Assembly (NCBI GenBank): GCA_016703665.1
Contig: JADJBS010000020.1
Span: forward strand, 1,182,001-1,246,000
Length of the DNA: 64,000 nt
Origin: Candidatus Defluviibacillus avedoerensis
GTDB lineage: Bacteria > Pseudomonadota > Gammaproteobacteria > Burkholderiales > Burkholderiaceae_C
Reading direction: 5' to 3'
The translations under genes and the position numbers were made by a program. Positions 52,515 to 61,228 of this stretch are shown here, piece after piece (the first letter of the stretch is position 1; each line of letters starts with the position of its first letter). A model generated the notes under the pieces. The model was not told where the DNA came from, did not search any database, and worked only from the letters and a program-made list of their open reading frames with translations.

Positions 52515-53309
52515 ATGACACACCCTTTGAACGGCGCCAGCCGAGTCCACTTCATCGTGGGCGACCCGATTACCCAGGTGAAATCGCCAGGGGGCGTCAC
52601 CGAGGCTTTCCATGCCATGGGGCTCAACGCCTATGTGATGCCTGCCCACGTGACCCCTGCCGACCTGAGCACCTGGGTGGCAGGGGTGTCGCTGACCCGC
52701 AATCTGGACAGCATCATCGTGACCGTGCCGCACAAATTTGCGGCGCGCGCGCTTTGCGCCACCGCCACGGACCGCGCGGCCTTTGTGGGAGCCGTGAATG
52801 TGATGCGGCGCAACCCAGATGGCAGTTGGCAAGGCGACATGTGCGACGGCCTCGGGTTCATCAGCGCCATGCGCAAGAACGGTGGCGAACCGCTGGGCAA
52901 GCGGGCATTGCTGGTGGGTGCAGGTGGGGCTGGCTCGGCCATTGCACACGCCCTGGTGGTCAACGGCGTGCGACAACTCGCCATCCATGACGAAGATGGG
53001 GTTCGGCGCAAAGCATTGATCGACCGTTTGCAGGCCCTCGGCCAATGCGAAGTCGTGTCCGGCACACCAGACCCCACAGGCTTTGATCTGGTGCTGAACG
53101 CCACCCCGGTTGGCATGAAGCCAGCTGACCCGTACCCCATCGAAGTCGCCCAACTCACAGCCAGCATGTTTGTGGGCTGCGTGATCACAGCGCCCGCGAT
53201 CACGCCATTGATTGCCGCCGCGCGCGAAAAGGGCTGCAGCACCAGCACCGGGGCAGACATGTTTGCCCAGGTGCGCGACCATCTGCTCGCTTTCCTGCTG
53301 GAGAAGTGA
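52515..53309 (+). CDS. Shikimate dehydrogenase-like oxidoreductase
   Basis: A 264-residue AroE-family protein. Substrate domain: GDPITQVKSPGGVTEAFHAM, VTVPHKFAARAL with the catalytic lysine, GAVNVMRR, and GDMCDGLGF with the catalytic Asp. NADP domain: ALLVGAGGAGSAIAHAL and LVLNATPVGMKP. In E. coli AroE the first motif reads HSKSP; here it is QVKSP, so the first of the two serines binding the shikimate carboxylate is replaced by Val. A catabolic quinate/shikimate-like substrate is therefore more likely than the biosynthetic one. Start of the plus-strand catabolic operon, 1 bp before the next gene. Confidence 0.85.
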   Translation: MTHPLNGASRVHFIVGDPITQVKSPGGVTEAFHAMGLNAYVMPAHVTPADLSTWVAGVSLTRNLDSIIVTVPHKFAARALCATATDRAAFVGAVNVMRRNPDGSWQGDMCDGLGFISAMRKNGGEPLGKRALLVGAGGAGSAIAHALVVNGVRQLAIHDEDGVRRKALIDRLQALGQCEVVSGTPDPTGFDLVLNATPVGMKPADPYPIEVAQLTASMFVGCVITAPAITPLIAAAREKGCSTSTGADMFAQVRDHLLAFLLEK

Positions 53310-53310
53310 C

Positions 53311-55023
53311 ATGCAGGTGCTGACTCAAATCCCAGAGACCGCACAGTTTGATGTGGCCGTTATCGGTGCAGGTGGCGCAGGCATGGCAGCCGCGCTGTTT
53401 GCTGCGCTGCATGGTGCGAAGGTCTTGCTGATTGAACGCACCAGCCATGTCGGTGGCACCACTGCATGGTCAGCCGGCACCACCTGGATTCCGGGCAGCC
53501 ATCACGCGGCCAGTGTCAACCCTGACGACACGCTCGCCGAAGCGGCCCGTTACCTGGACAATGCCGTCGGCGAACGCAGCCCCCCGGCTTTGCGCCAAGC
53601 TTTCCTGAACCAGGGTGCAAAAGCCGTCGCGTGGATCGAAGAAAAAACACAGGTCAAGTTTCGCCCCTATCCCAAGCACCCGGACTACATCTCTGACCTG
53701 GGCGGCTCGACCCTGAACGGCCGTGCCTTGGAACCACTGCCTTTTGACGCACGGGTGCTGGGCGAATTGGCCCACTTGGTGCGCCCGCCTATCCCAGAAT
53801 TCACTGTGCTGGGCGGCATGATGGTGGACCGCACAGACATCAATCACTTGCTGGGCATGACGGCCTCGATGGCCTCGCTTCGGCACTCAGCACGCATTCT
53901 GCTGCGCCACCTGGGCGACCGCCTGCAATACCCGCGCGGCATGCGCTGGGTGATGGGTAATGCGCTGGTGGGACGTCTGTTGTACTCACTTTCGCAACAG
54001 GCTGGCGTGTCGCTTGCGCTGGACACCACAGTAGACGGCTTTGGCAAAGGTGCTCACGGCATCGAGTCACTGACTCTGCAAAAAAGGGGGCAACGCTGCA
54101 CAGTCAAGGTGAGCGCTGGCGTCGTCCTGGCCAGTGGGGGCTTTAACCGCAACCCGGCCTTGCGCCAAAGCATGCTGCCGGGCGCAGACATCCAGTGGTG
54201 TCCTGCAGCCCCCGGCCACACGGGGGCTGCTCACGCTTTGGCCCAAGGACTGGGCGCCCGCTACGGAAGTGGTGGCCTGAGCCATGCCTTTTGGGCCCCT
54301 GTTTCGATTCGCAAACGGCCCGACGGCAGCCAGGCAGTGTTTCCGCATTTTGTGATGGACCGCGCCAAGCCCGGCATGATCACACTCAACCAAACCGGTG
54401 AACGCTTTGTGAATGAAAGCACCAGCTACCACCTGTTTGGCTTGGCCATGCAGGACAAGGCATCTGTACCGGCCTATCTGATTTGTGACGCCCACGCCCT
54501 GCGCCAATACGGCATCGGTATGGTCCGCCCTGGCGGCAAAGGCCTGGCGCCCTTCCTGGCCGATGGCTACCTGACCGAAGGTGCCAGCCTTGCGGAACTG
54601 GCCAGCAAACTGGGCATGCCCGTGGCGACCGCTCAGGCCAGCATTGAACGCTTCAACGCCAGCGCAGCGCAAGGTGTGGACCGCGACTTTGGGCGCGGTG
54701 AAACCGCCTACCAACGCAATCTGGGTGACCCAGCCAGTGCCACACCCAACCCCTGCCTGGGTGCAATCACGCAAGGCCCGTTTTATGCTGTGCGACTCTA
54801 CCCTGGAGACATTGGTGCGGCGACCGGTTTCGTGACCGATGCACACGCCCGGGTGCTCGATACAGAAGGCCAGGCCATAGGCGGCCTGTATGCGATAGGT
54901 AACGACATGCAATCCATCATGGGTGGGGTTTATCCCGCGCCTGGCATCACGATTGGGCCAGGGCTGGTATTTGCCTATCTTGCAGCAGACCATCTGCGCT
55001 CACGTTGCACGAACCTAGGGTAA
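53311..55023 (+). CDS. FAD-dependent dehydrogenase, paralogue of the 48774 gene product
   Basis: A 570-residue FAD_binding_2 protein: FDVAVIGAGGAGMAAALFAALHG, GGTTAWSAGTTWIPGSHHA, GMRWVMGNALVGRLLYSL, GERFVNESTSYHLFGLAM, and the closing motif GLYAIGNDMQSIMGGVYPAPGITIGPGL. It shares motif order, spacing and exact length with the product of the divergent operon, though residues differ, indicating an old duplication with separate roles. It probably desaturates a cyclic acid or ketone. Start ATG 53311; the upstream open frame overlaps aroE-like. Confidence 0.88.
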   Translation: MQVLTQIPETAQFDVAVIGAGGAGMAAALFAALHGAKVLLIERTSHVGGTTAWSAGTTWIPGSHHAASVNPDDTLAEAARYLDNAVGERSPPALRQAFLNQGAKAVAWIEEKTQVKFRPYPKHPDYISDLGGSTLNGRALEPLPFDARVLGELAHLVRPPIPEFTVLGGMMVDRTDINHLLGMTASMASLRHSARILLRHLGDRLQYPRGMRWVMGNALVGRLLYSLSQQAGVSLALDTTVDGFGKGAHGIESLTLQKRGQRCTVKVSAGVVLASGGFNRNPALRQSMLPGADIQWCPAAPGHTGAAHALAQGLGARYGSGGLSHAFWAPVSIRKRPDGSQAVFPHFVMDRAKPGMITLNQTGERFVNESTSYHLFGLAMQDKASVPAYLICDAHALRQYGIGMVRPGGKGLAPFLADGYLTEGASLAELASKLGMPVATAQASIERFNASAAQGVDRDFGRGETAYQRNLGDPASATPNPCLGAITQGPFYAVRLYPGDIGAATGFVTDAHARVLDTEGQAIGGLYAIGNDMQSIMGGVYPAPGITIGPGLVFAYLAADHLRSRCTNLG

Positions 55024-55169
55024 TCCTGATCGGCAATGCACGAAATGTCCTGCTTTAAGCCCGAATATCCCGGCGCCAGCGATGGGCAGGAGACAGAATT
55101 CAGAAGCTTTTTTAACCCGACCGGGCCAGGGATCCAGGCCCTTTTCAACGCGACATGACAGGAGACCTT

Positions 55170-56179
55170 ATGACCAAGCGAACAACTCTCAAGTGGATGG
55201 CGGCCAGTGCCGTACTGGCGTGAAAAAGATCGCGACCACCACGGCCGACACGCAAACCAACCCTGGCGTGGCCAAAGGTCTGACACAAAAAGCCATTGAC
55301 GATGGTGCATTCGCCATCTTTGGCCCTGTTTACTCTGGCTCCATCATGGTGTCCATGGCCGAAAGTCGCCGAGCCGAGACGCCCAACTGGACCGGCGGCG
55401 AGGCAGCAGCGATCACAGCGCAAGGCAACCCCTATGTGTTTCGCACTGCGTTTGGCCAGTCGTTCTCGTTTCCGAAACTGGCCAAATACCTGACTGGCAA
55501 GTACAAGAGCATTGCCGTGATTTATCAGAACAACGACTTCGGCAAGGGCGGACGCGACGCCATCTTCAAGAACCTGGAAGGCACCGCCACCAAAATCGTG
55601 GCCGACATCTCCACAGAGCCACAGCAGGTAGATTTTTCTGCCGCCGTGATCCGTGCCAAGCAGGCCAATCCAGACGCTTTGTTTGTCTACGTGACTGAAG
55701 AAGAATCCGCCCGCGTACTGCGCGAACTGCGCAAACAAGGCTGGAACAAACCCGTGATTGGCGAGACCACGTTGACTGGCCAGAAGGTGATTGAGTTGGC
55801 TGGCGAAGCCGCCAACGGTGCTGTGGCCCATGTGGGCCTGACCGTGGACGCACCCATCCCTGAGATGCTGGCGTTCAAGGGCAAGTTCTATCAGGCCTAC
55901 AAGTACATCCCGGACCACAACGGCATCAAGGGCTACATGGGCGTTTACACGCTGAAAGCCGCCATCGAGAAAGCGGGCAAGCTGGACCGCAAGGCCGTGG
56001 CTCAGGCCATGAAGGGTCTGGTGATCAGTGCCAAAAAGTACCCTGGCGTGATCATGGACGTGCGCTTTGACGACAAGGGCGACCTGGACCGCGACAGCTT
56101 CCTGGTAGAAGTCAAGAACGGGCGTCAGGAAGTGCTGACTACCCTGCCGCCGCTGCACGGCCCCATCGCCGCCAAATAA
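55170..56179 (+). pseudogene. Branched-chain-type ABC substrate-binding protein, internal deletion
   Basis: ATG 55170 with AGGAGA upstream encodes a signal-peptide start MTKRTTLKWMAASAVLA and then stops (TGA 55221-55223). In the +2 frame from ~55217 the protein continues GVKKIATTTADTQTNPGVAKGL to the end (NGRQEVLTTLPPLHGPIAAK), aligning closely with the intact paralogue at 56432. Compared with that paralogue about 50 codons are missing, covering the end of the signal peptide and the first strand of the mature protein. The gene cannot make an exported functional protein. The junction GTACTGGC resembles both flanks, which suggests deletion between short repeats. Confidence 0.85.
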
Positions 56180-56223
56180 ACATGATGGTCAGCGGGTGAA
56201 TCAAGGGATAACCCGCATAGCGT

Positions 56224-56255
56224 GCGATTATCGATCATTTTTGATCATCAATCGC
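56224..56255. promoter_or_regulatory. 32-bp dyad upstream of substrate-binding protein gene
   Basis: GCGATT (56224-56229) and AATCGC (56250-56255) flank an inner palindrome GATCA-TTTT-TGATC (56233-56246), all centred on the same point, with a 3-bp mismatch between arms. It lies 177 bp before the intact binding protein gene and 45 bp after the broken one. Operator or terminator; no T-run after the stem. Confidence 0.5.
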
Positions 56256-56431
56256 GCGCACTGGGTGCTAACCAGATTCACTGGCGAGGGTGACCCCGAT
56301 ACATTCCATTCCGTACTGACGCGCTTCAGCCGACCTTGGGTTGGCTAGGCGCACGGTTCATCGGAGTCCGAACTGGGCGCCGCCCTTCAACACACGCACT
56401 TTGTGCACGCACGCTTGACCTGGAGACACAC

Positions 56432-57568
56432 ATGAAACAACGAACAGCTCTTAAATTGATAGCTATTGGTGCTTTACTGGCTTGCCAACAGACCAGTTTT
56501 GCACAGGAAGTTATTAAGATTGCCAACATCGTCGAGCTGTCTGGTGGTGGCGCCACTGCGGGTACTAACTTCAAGAATGGCATCGAGTTGGCCGTCAAGG
56601 AAATCAATGCCGCTGGCGGTGTACTGGGTCGCAAGATCCAGACCACCACATCCGACACCCAGACCAACCCTGGCGTTGCCAAGGGCTTGACCCAAAAAGC
56701 CGTGGACGATGGCGTGTTTGCCATTTTTGGTCCGGTGTTCTCCGGCTCCATCATGGTGTCCATGGCGGAGAGTCGTCGCGCCGAAGTGCCGAACTTCACC
56801 GGCGGCGAGGCAGCCAGCATCACGGCCCAGGGCAATCCTTATGTGTTCCGCACCAGCTTCGGACAGTCCACCAGCTTTCCCAAAGTTGCCCGCTACATTG
56901 CTGGCAAATACAAGACACTGGCCGTGATTTACGTGAACAATGATTTCGGCAAGGGTGGGCGCGACGCGATAGCCAAAAACCTGGAAGGCAGTGCCACCAA
57001 GATCGTGGCGGATATTTCCACCGATTCGGGCCAGGTCGACTTTTCCGCCGCCGTGCTGAAGGCTAAGCAAAGCAACGCCGACGCGCTGTTCGTCTACACC
57101 AATGAGGAAGAGTCCGCCCGCGCGCTGCGCGAGTTGCGCAAGCAAGGCTGGACCAAGCCGGTGATTGGCGAAACCACCCTCACGGGCCAGAAGGTGATCG
57201 AACTGGCAGGTGAAGCCGCCAACGGTGCCGTGGCCCACGTGGGTTTGACAATCGACGCGCCGCCCGCCAAGGCCTTTGGGGCCAAGTTCCAGCAGGAATA
57301 CAAGGTGGCTTCAGACCACAATGGCATCAAGGGCTATACCGGTGTGTATGTGCTGAAAGCCGCCATCGAAAAGGCAGGCAAGCTGGACCGCAAGGCGGTG
57401 GCAGCGGCATTGCGCAACACCACGTTCACAGCGAAACAGCACCCTGGCGTGCTGATGGACGTGAGCTTCGACGACAAGGGCGACATTGACCGTGAAAGCT
57501 TCCTGGTGGAGGTGAAGAACGGTCATCAGATCGTGGTGGAGACATTGCCGCCTCTGGGCAAAAAGTAA
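56432..57568 (+). CDS. Branched-chain amino acid-type ABC substrate-binding protein
   Basis: A 378-residue periplasmic binding protein. Signal peptide MKQRTALKLIAIGALLACQQ to about SFA, its core encoded by an AT-rich dispersed repeat. The mature part is IKIANIVELSGGGATAGTNFKNGIELAVKEIN, then FAIFGPVFSGSIMVSMAE and VIYVNNDFGKGGRDA, the type I periplasmic fold of LivJ-like proteins. These proteins also bind aromatic and other carboxylates; the catabolic neighbours favour that over amino acids. It lies 37 bp before livH. Start ATG 56432 after GGAGA. Confidence 0.9.
   Translation: MKQRTALKLIAIGALLACQQTSFAQEVIKIANIVELSGGGATAGTNFKNGIELAVKEINAAGGVLGRKIQTTTSDTQTNPGVAKGLTQKAVDDGVFAIFGPVFSGSIMVSMAESRRAEVPNFTGGEAASITAQGNPYVFRTSFGQSTSFPKVARYIAGKYKTLAVIYVNNDFGKGGRDAIAKNLEGSATKIVADISTDSGQVDFSAAVLKAKQSNADALFVYTNEEESARALRELRKQGWTKPVIGETTLTGQKVIELAGEAANGAVAHVGLTIDAPPAKAFGAKFQQEYKVASDHNGIKGYTGVYVLKAAIEKAGKLDRKAVAAALRNTTFTAKQHPGVLMDVSFDDKGDIDRESFLVEVKNGHQIVVETLPPLGKK
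56453..56481 (+). repeat. AT-rich dispersed repeat in signal-peptide coding region
   Basis: AAATTGATAGCTATTGG, then TGCTTTACTGGC. It is translated as KLIAIGALLA, the hydrophobic core of the signal peptide, and resembles the repeat in gspD (25293-25328) read in the same frame. Confidence 0.5.
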
Positions 57569-57605
57569 TCGGACGCCAACCCGTCCAATAGGAAACACAA
57601 GCAGC

Positions 57606-58481
57606 ATGACTGACTTTCTTCAACTCTTTTTCAGTGGGCTTTCCACTGGAGCCATCTATGCGCTGGCGGCCCTGGGCTTCACCTTGCTGTGGCAGGCCAG
57701 CGGCACCATCAACTTTGCCCAGGGCGAGTTCGTCATGTTGCCAGCCTTCATCATGTTAGGGTTCAACATGGCGGGTTTACCGCTGATGATGAGCTTCCTG
57801 CTGAGTTGTCTGGTCGCCGTGTTCCTGTTGGGCTGGGTGTTCAAGCGGGGGCTGGTGGACCCGCTCTATCGCTACGGAATGATGCCTATCGTGGTGGCAA
57901 CCATTGGCTTGTCCATTGCCATGCGCAACGGCATCCGGGCTGGCTACAGTGCAGAAGCGCATCCGTTCGCCAGCCTGTTCGCCGACAAGATTTACAACAT
58001 TGCGGGCGTGACCATCACGCTGCAGGACATTGGTACCTTCCTGCTGGCGCTGGCACTGGTGCTAGCCACACAGGCTTTTCTGACCAAAACGGTAACGGGA
58101 CGCGCCATGCAAGCCGTGGCTCAGAACACCGAAAGCGCCAGCGTGCTGGGCATCAATGTGCCACGCATGGTTTTTTACACCTTTGCCATCAACGCGGTGC
58201 TGGCGGTTTCTGCCGCACTGCTGGTCACCCCGACCTACTTGGCCAAGTTTGACATGGGTGAGTCGCTGGGCACCAAGGCCTTCTTTGCGGCCATCATTGG
58301 CGGCTTCAACAATTCACGCGGCGCGCTATTGGGCGGACTCATTGTGGGCGTGTGTGAAAACCTCGCTGCAGCCTACATCTCGCCAGCCTACAAAGACGCC
58401 GTGGCCCTGATCATTTTCATGGTCGTCATCCTGTTCAAACCACAAGGCCTGCTGGGCAAGAAAGAGGAGCGCAAGGTATGA
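57606..58481 (+). CDS. livH: Branched-chain-type ABC transporter permease LivH
   Basis: A 291-residue membrane protein with about eight hydrophobic segments, starting FLQLFFSGLSTGAIYALAALGFTLLWQASGTINFAQGEFVMLPAF, the LivH signature (GAIYAL, NFAQGE), and the cytoplasmic coupling loop GRAMQAVAQNTESASVLGINV. It overlaps livM by 4 bp. Confidence 0.92.
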   Translation: MTDFLQLFFSGLSTGAIYALAALGFTLLWQASGTINFAQGEFVMLPAFIMLGFNMAGLPLMMSFLLSCLVAVFLLGWVFKRGLVDPLYRYGMMPIVVATIGLSIAMRNGIRAGYSAEAHPFASLFADKIYNIAGVTITLQDIGTFLLALALVLATQAFLTKTVTGRAMQAVAQNTESASVLGINVPRMVFYTFAINAVLAVSAALLVTPTYLAKFDMGESLGTKAFFAAIIGGFNNSRGALLGGLIVGVCENLAAAYISPAYKDAVALIIFMVVILFKPQGLLGKKEERKV

Positions 58482-59476
58482 AAAGGAATCACCTTGTCAT
58501 GCTGGTCGTGGGCACCCTGGTCATGTTGGCCCTGCCCAACTTCCTGAAAAACTACGGGCTGTACCTGCTGACCTACTGGCTGGTTTACATCATTGCCACC
58601 ATGGGTTTGAACCTGACCGTTGGCTACGCTGGGCAAAAATCTCTGGGCCACGCCGCCTTCTTTGGCATTGGCGCCTATACGGTTGCCATCTTGATGAAGT
58701 TGGGCGTCAGCTTCTGGGTCGGATTGCCTGCGGCCGCGCTGCTGTGCTTTGTCATCGGACTGCTGCTGGGTTTTCCGGCGCTGCGCGTGCAAACCATCTA
58801 CCTGGCTTTTGCCACACTGGGGTTTAACACCGCCGTGTGGCTGGTGATGCGCAATGAAGAGTGGCTGACGGGTGGGACGTTTGGCATCAACAACATTGCC
58901 CGCCCTGAACTGCTGGGCATGAGCCTGGAAGGCAACCTGCCCTACTACTACTTCACGCTGGGTGTAACGGTCATCATGGCTGGCCTGTTGTGGGGCCTGC
59001 TGCGCAGCCCATGGGGCAAGGCCTTCACTGCACTGCGCGACAACCCAATCCGTGCTGAAAGCCTCGGCATCGACATCCGCAGCTATACGCTGCTGTCATT
59101 TGCCATTGGTGCAGCTTACGCCGGTGTGGCCGGCGCACTGTTTGCCAGCCTGGTGCAATTCATCGAACCTGCGCCGTTCACCGTGGGTGCATCCATCATG
59201 ATGTACTTGATGGTGGTGGTGGGGGGACCAGGCTACTTCCTCGGCCCAGTGCTAGGTGCTGCGGTGGGTGTGATTCTGCCGGAATGGTTGCGCTTTGCGC
59301 AGGCTTGGTACCTCTTTGTGTTCGGCACAGCTGTGGTGCTGCTGATGATTTGGTTGCCAGACGGTCTGCTGTCCATCCCAGACCGCATCAAGGCGCGTAG
59401 GCAATCGCGTGAGGCCTCGGTCGCACGTGCCGCCGCGGCAGCGCGCGCTGCCACGCACGAGGGAGCCAAAGCATGA
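58478..59476 (+). CDS. livM: Branched-chain-type ABC transporter permease LivM
   Basis: A 332-residue polytopic permease with NLTVGYAGQKSLGHAAFFGIGAYTVAI near the N-terminus, the LivM signature, and the coupling loop SPWGKAFTALRDNPIRAESLGID. It ends with a basic, Ala-rich cytoplasmic tail (about the last 25 residues) of unknown role. Overlaps livH and livG by 4 bp each. Confidence 0.92.
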   Translation: MKRNHLVMLVVGTLVMLALPNFLKNYGLYLLTYWLVYIIATMGLNLTVGYAGQKSLGHAAFFGIGAYTVAILMKLGVSFWVGLPAAALLCFVIGLLLGFPALRVQTIYLAFATLGFNTAVWLVMRNEEWLTGGTFGINNIARPELLGMSLEGNLPYYYFTLGVTVIMAGLLWGLLRSPWGKAFTALRDNPIRAESLGIDIRSYTLLSFAIGAAYAGVAGALFASLVQFIEPAPFTVGASIMMYLMVVVGGPGYFLGPVLGAAVGVILPEWLRFAQAWYLFVFGTAVVLLMIWLPDGLLSIPDRIKARRQSREASVARAAAAARAATHEGAKA

Positions 59477-60261
59477 CCCATTCGCACCATCATGACCGCC
59501 CCGATGGCGCACCGGTTCTCAAAGTCACTGGCCTCAAAAAAGCCTATGGTGCCATTCAGGCCGTGGGCGGTGTGAGTTTTCAGGTCCAACCGGGTGAGAT
59601 TTTCGGCGTGATCGGTCCCAACGGATCGGGGAAGACCACCTTGTTCAACTCCATGTTGGGCCAGATCACCCCGGATGAGGGAAAAATTGAACTCAACGGT
59701 GAAGACGTGACGCAACTTGGCCCCCTGGAGTTGAACCGCCGGGGCGTGGGTCGTACCTTTCAGACACTGCAGGTGTTCGGCAAGATGACCGTGCGCGACA
59801 ACCTGATCGTGGCCGCACAGGAACACAGCGGCACCATGTTCAGCCGCATGTTTGCGCCCACCGATTCGGGCCTGGGAGCCAAGGCCGATGCCTTGATTGA
59901 CCAGTTCCGCATCCGGCATGTGGCTGACAAAAAGGCTGGCGAATTGTCTTACGGCCAGCAAAAGTTGGTGGACATTGCCATGGCCTTCATGAGCAACCCA
60001 GACTTGGTGCTGCTGGACGAGCCTTGCGCAGGTGTCAACCCCAGTTTGGTAGGTGGCATCAGCACGCTGCTGAAAGAACTCAACCGCAACCCCGCCATCG
60101 GCAAGCACAGCTCGTTTGTGGTGATCGAGCACAACATGGACTTTGTGATGGACCTGTGCCACCGGATCATGGTCATGGTTGAAGGTAAGGTCATGGCCAT
60201 CGGCACGCCCGATGAAATCCGCGGCAACAAACAGGTGCTTGACGCCTACCTGGGAAGCTGA
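59473..60261 (+). CDS. livG: Branched-chain-type ABC transporter ATPase LivG
   Basis: A 262-residue ATPase: Walker A GVIGPNGSGKTTLFNSMLG, GVGRTFQTLQVF, signature ELSYGQQKLVDIAMAFM (SYGQQ variant usual for LivG), Walker B LVLLDEPCAGVNPSLV and switch His in FVVIEHNMDFVM. It couples ATP hydrolysis to transport with LivF. Confidence 0.93.
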   Translation: MTHSHHHDRPDGAPVLKVTGLKKAYGAIQAVGGVSFQVQPGEIFGVIGPNGSGKTTLFNSMLGQITPDEGKIELNGEDVTQLGPLELNRRGVGRTFQTLQVFGKMTVRDNLIVAAQEHSGTMFSRMFAPTDSGLGAKADALIDQFRIRHVADKKAGELSYGQQKLVDIAMAFMSNPDLVLLDEPCAGVNPSLVGGISTLLKELNRNPAIGKHSSFVVIEHNMDFVMDLCHRIMVMVEGKVMAIGTPDEIRGNKQVLDAYLGS

Positions 60262-60263
60262 AC

Positions 60264-61025
60264 ATGAGCCGGAACGACAACGCAGACATCTGCATTGAAT
60301 TTGACGACGTGGTAGCGGGCTACAAGGACTTCATGATCCTGAATAACCTGAGCTTCAAGGCACGCAAGGGCTCGATCACCCTGCTGCTCGGCCCCAACGG
60401 AGCAGGTAAATCGACCGCGCTGAAGGCCCTGTTTGGCCTGTTGAAACTGCGCCAGGGCCGCATCCTTCTTGACGGCGAGAACATCGCCGGACTGAACCAA
60501 AAAGAACTGTTGGCCAAGGGCGTGGCTTTTGTTCCCCAGGGCCGCAACCTGTTTGGCCAGCTCACGGTGTACCAGAACCTGGAATTGGGCGGAATCACGC
60601 TGGGCATGAAAACCACGCACGAACGCATTCCAGAAGTGCTGGAGTTCTTCCCCCGTGTGAAAGAGCGGATGAACTCAATGGCTTCTGCCCTGTCGGGCGG
60701 TGAACAAAAACAACTGGAGATTGGCCGGGCGTTGCTTCTTCGCCCCAAGGTCATTTTGATTGATGAGCCCAGCATCGGCTTGAGCCCGCTCGTGGTCGCC
60801 GATGTCTTCAGGCTCTTACGTAAGCTGGCCAACCAAGGCACCACGGTGCTGATGGTGGAACAGAACGTGAAAAGCGCGCTGAAGATTTCTGACGACGCCA
60901 TTGCCCTGGAATCTGGCCGCTTGGTGCTGCACCGGCCTGCGAGCGAATTGCTTGCCGACCCTCATATCGAACGGCTTTTCCTGGGTGGTGCGCACCACGA
61001 CACACCGTCAATTGAAACCGTTTGA
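60264..61025 (+). CDS. livF: Branched-chain-type ABC transporter ATPase LivF
   Basis: A 253-residue ATPase: Walker A LLLGPNGAGKSTALKALFG, GVAFVPQGRNLFGQLTVYQNL, signature ALSGGEQKQLEIGRALL, Walker B VILIDEPSIGLSPLVV and TVLMVEQNVKSAL. The FVPQGRxxF and VEQN segments are typical of LivF. Last gene of the transporter operon; no clear terminator in the 203 bp that follow. Confidence 0.93.
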   Translation: MSRNDNADICIEFDDVVAGYKDFMILNNLSFKARKGSITLLLGPNGAGKSTALKALFGLLKLRQGRILLDGENIAGLNQKELLAKGVAFVPQGRNLFGQLTVYQNLELGGITLGMKTTHERIPEVLEFFPRVKERMNSMASALSGGEQKQLEIGRALLLRPKVILIDEPSIGLSPLVVADVFRLLRKLANQGTTVLMVEQNVKSALKISDDAIALESGRLVLHRPASELLADPHIERLFLGGAHHDTPSIETV

Positions 61026-61228
61026 ACGGGGTTGTATCACTGAAAGTGGTACAGGAAATTGACCCTCGGCTCAGCCTTTGCGTCGGCCTAGGCGAACCTG
61101 GCCCGCCGAGTTGACTGACCGCGCGACAAATCCTTGAGCTGGACAGGGCTATCAGCCTGCGCGCGTGCGTTACAGGCTAAGATGAAGCGCTTTACCTCAG
61201 CCTCAACAGCCTGTTCCACGCTTCTTGA

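Noticed and set aside
55082..55216. N-terminal part of a 365-codon frame over the broken binding-protein gene
   Set aside because: The first 45 codons read an arginine/proline-rich out-of-frame sequence across the real ribosome-binding site and signal-peptide codons; only the part after 55217 is homologous.
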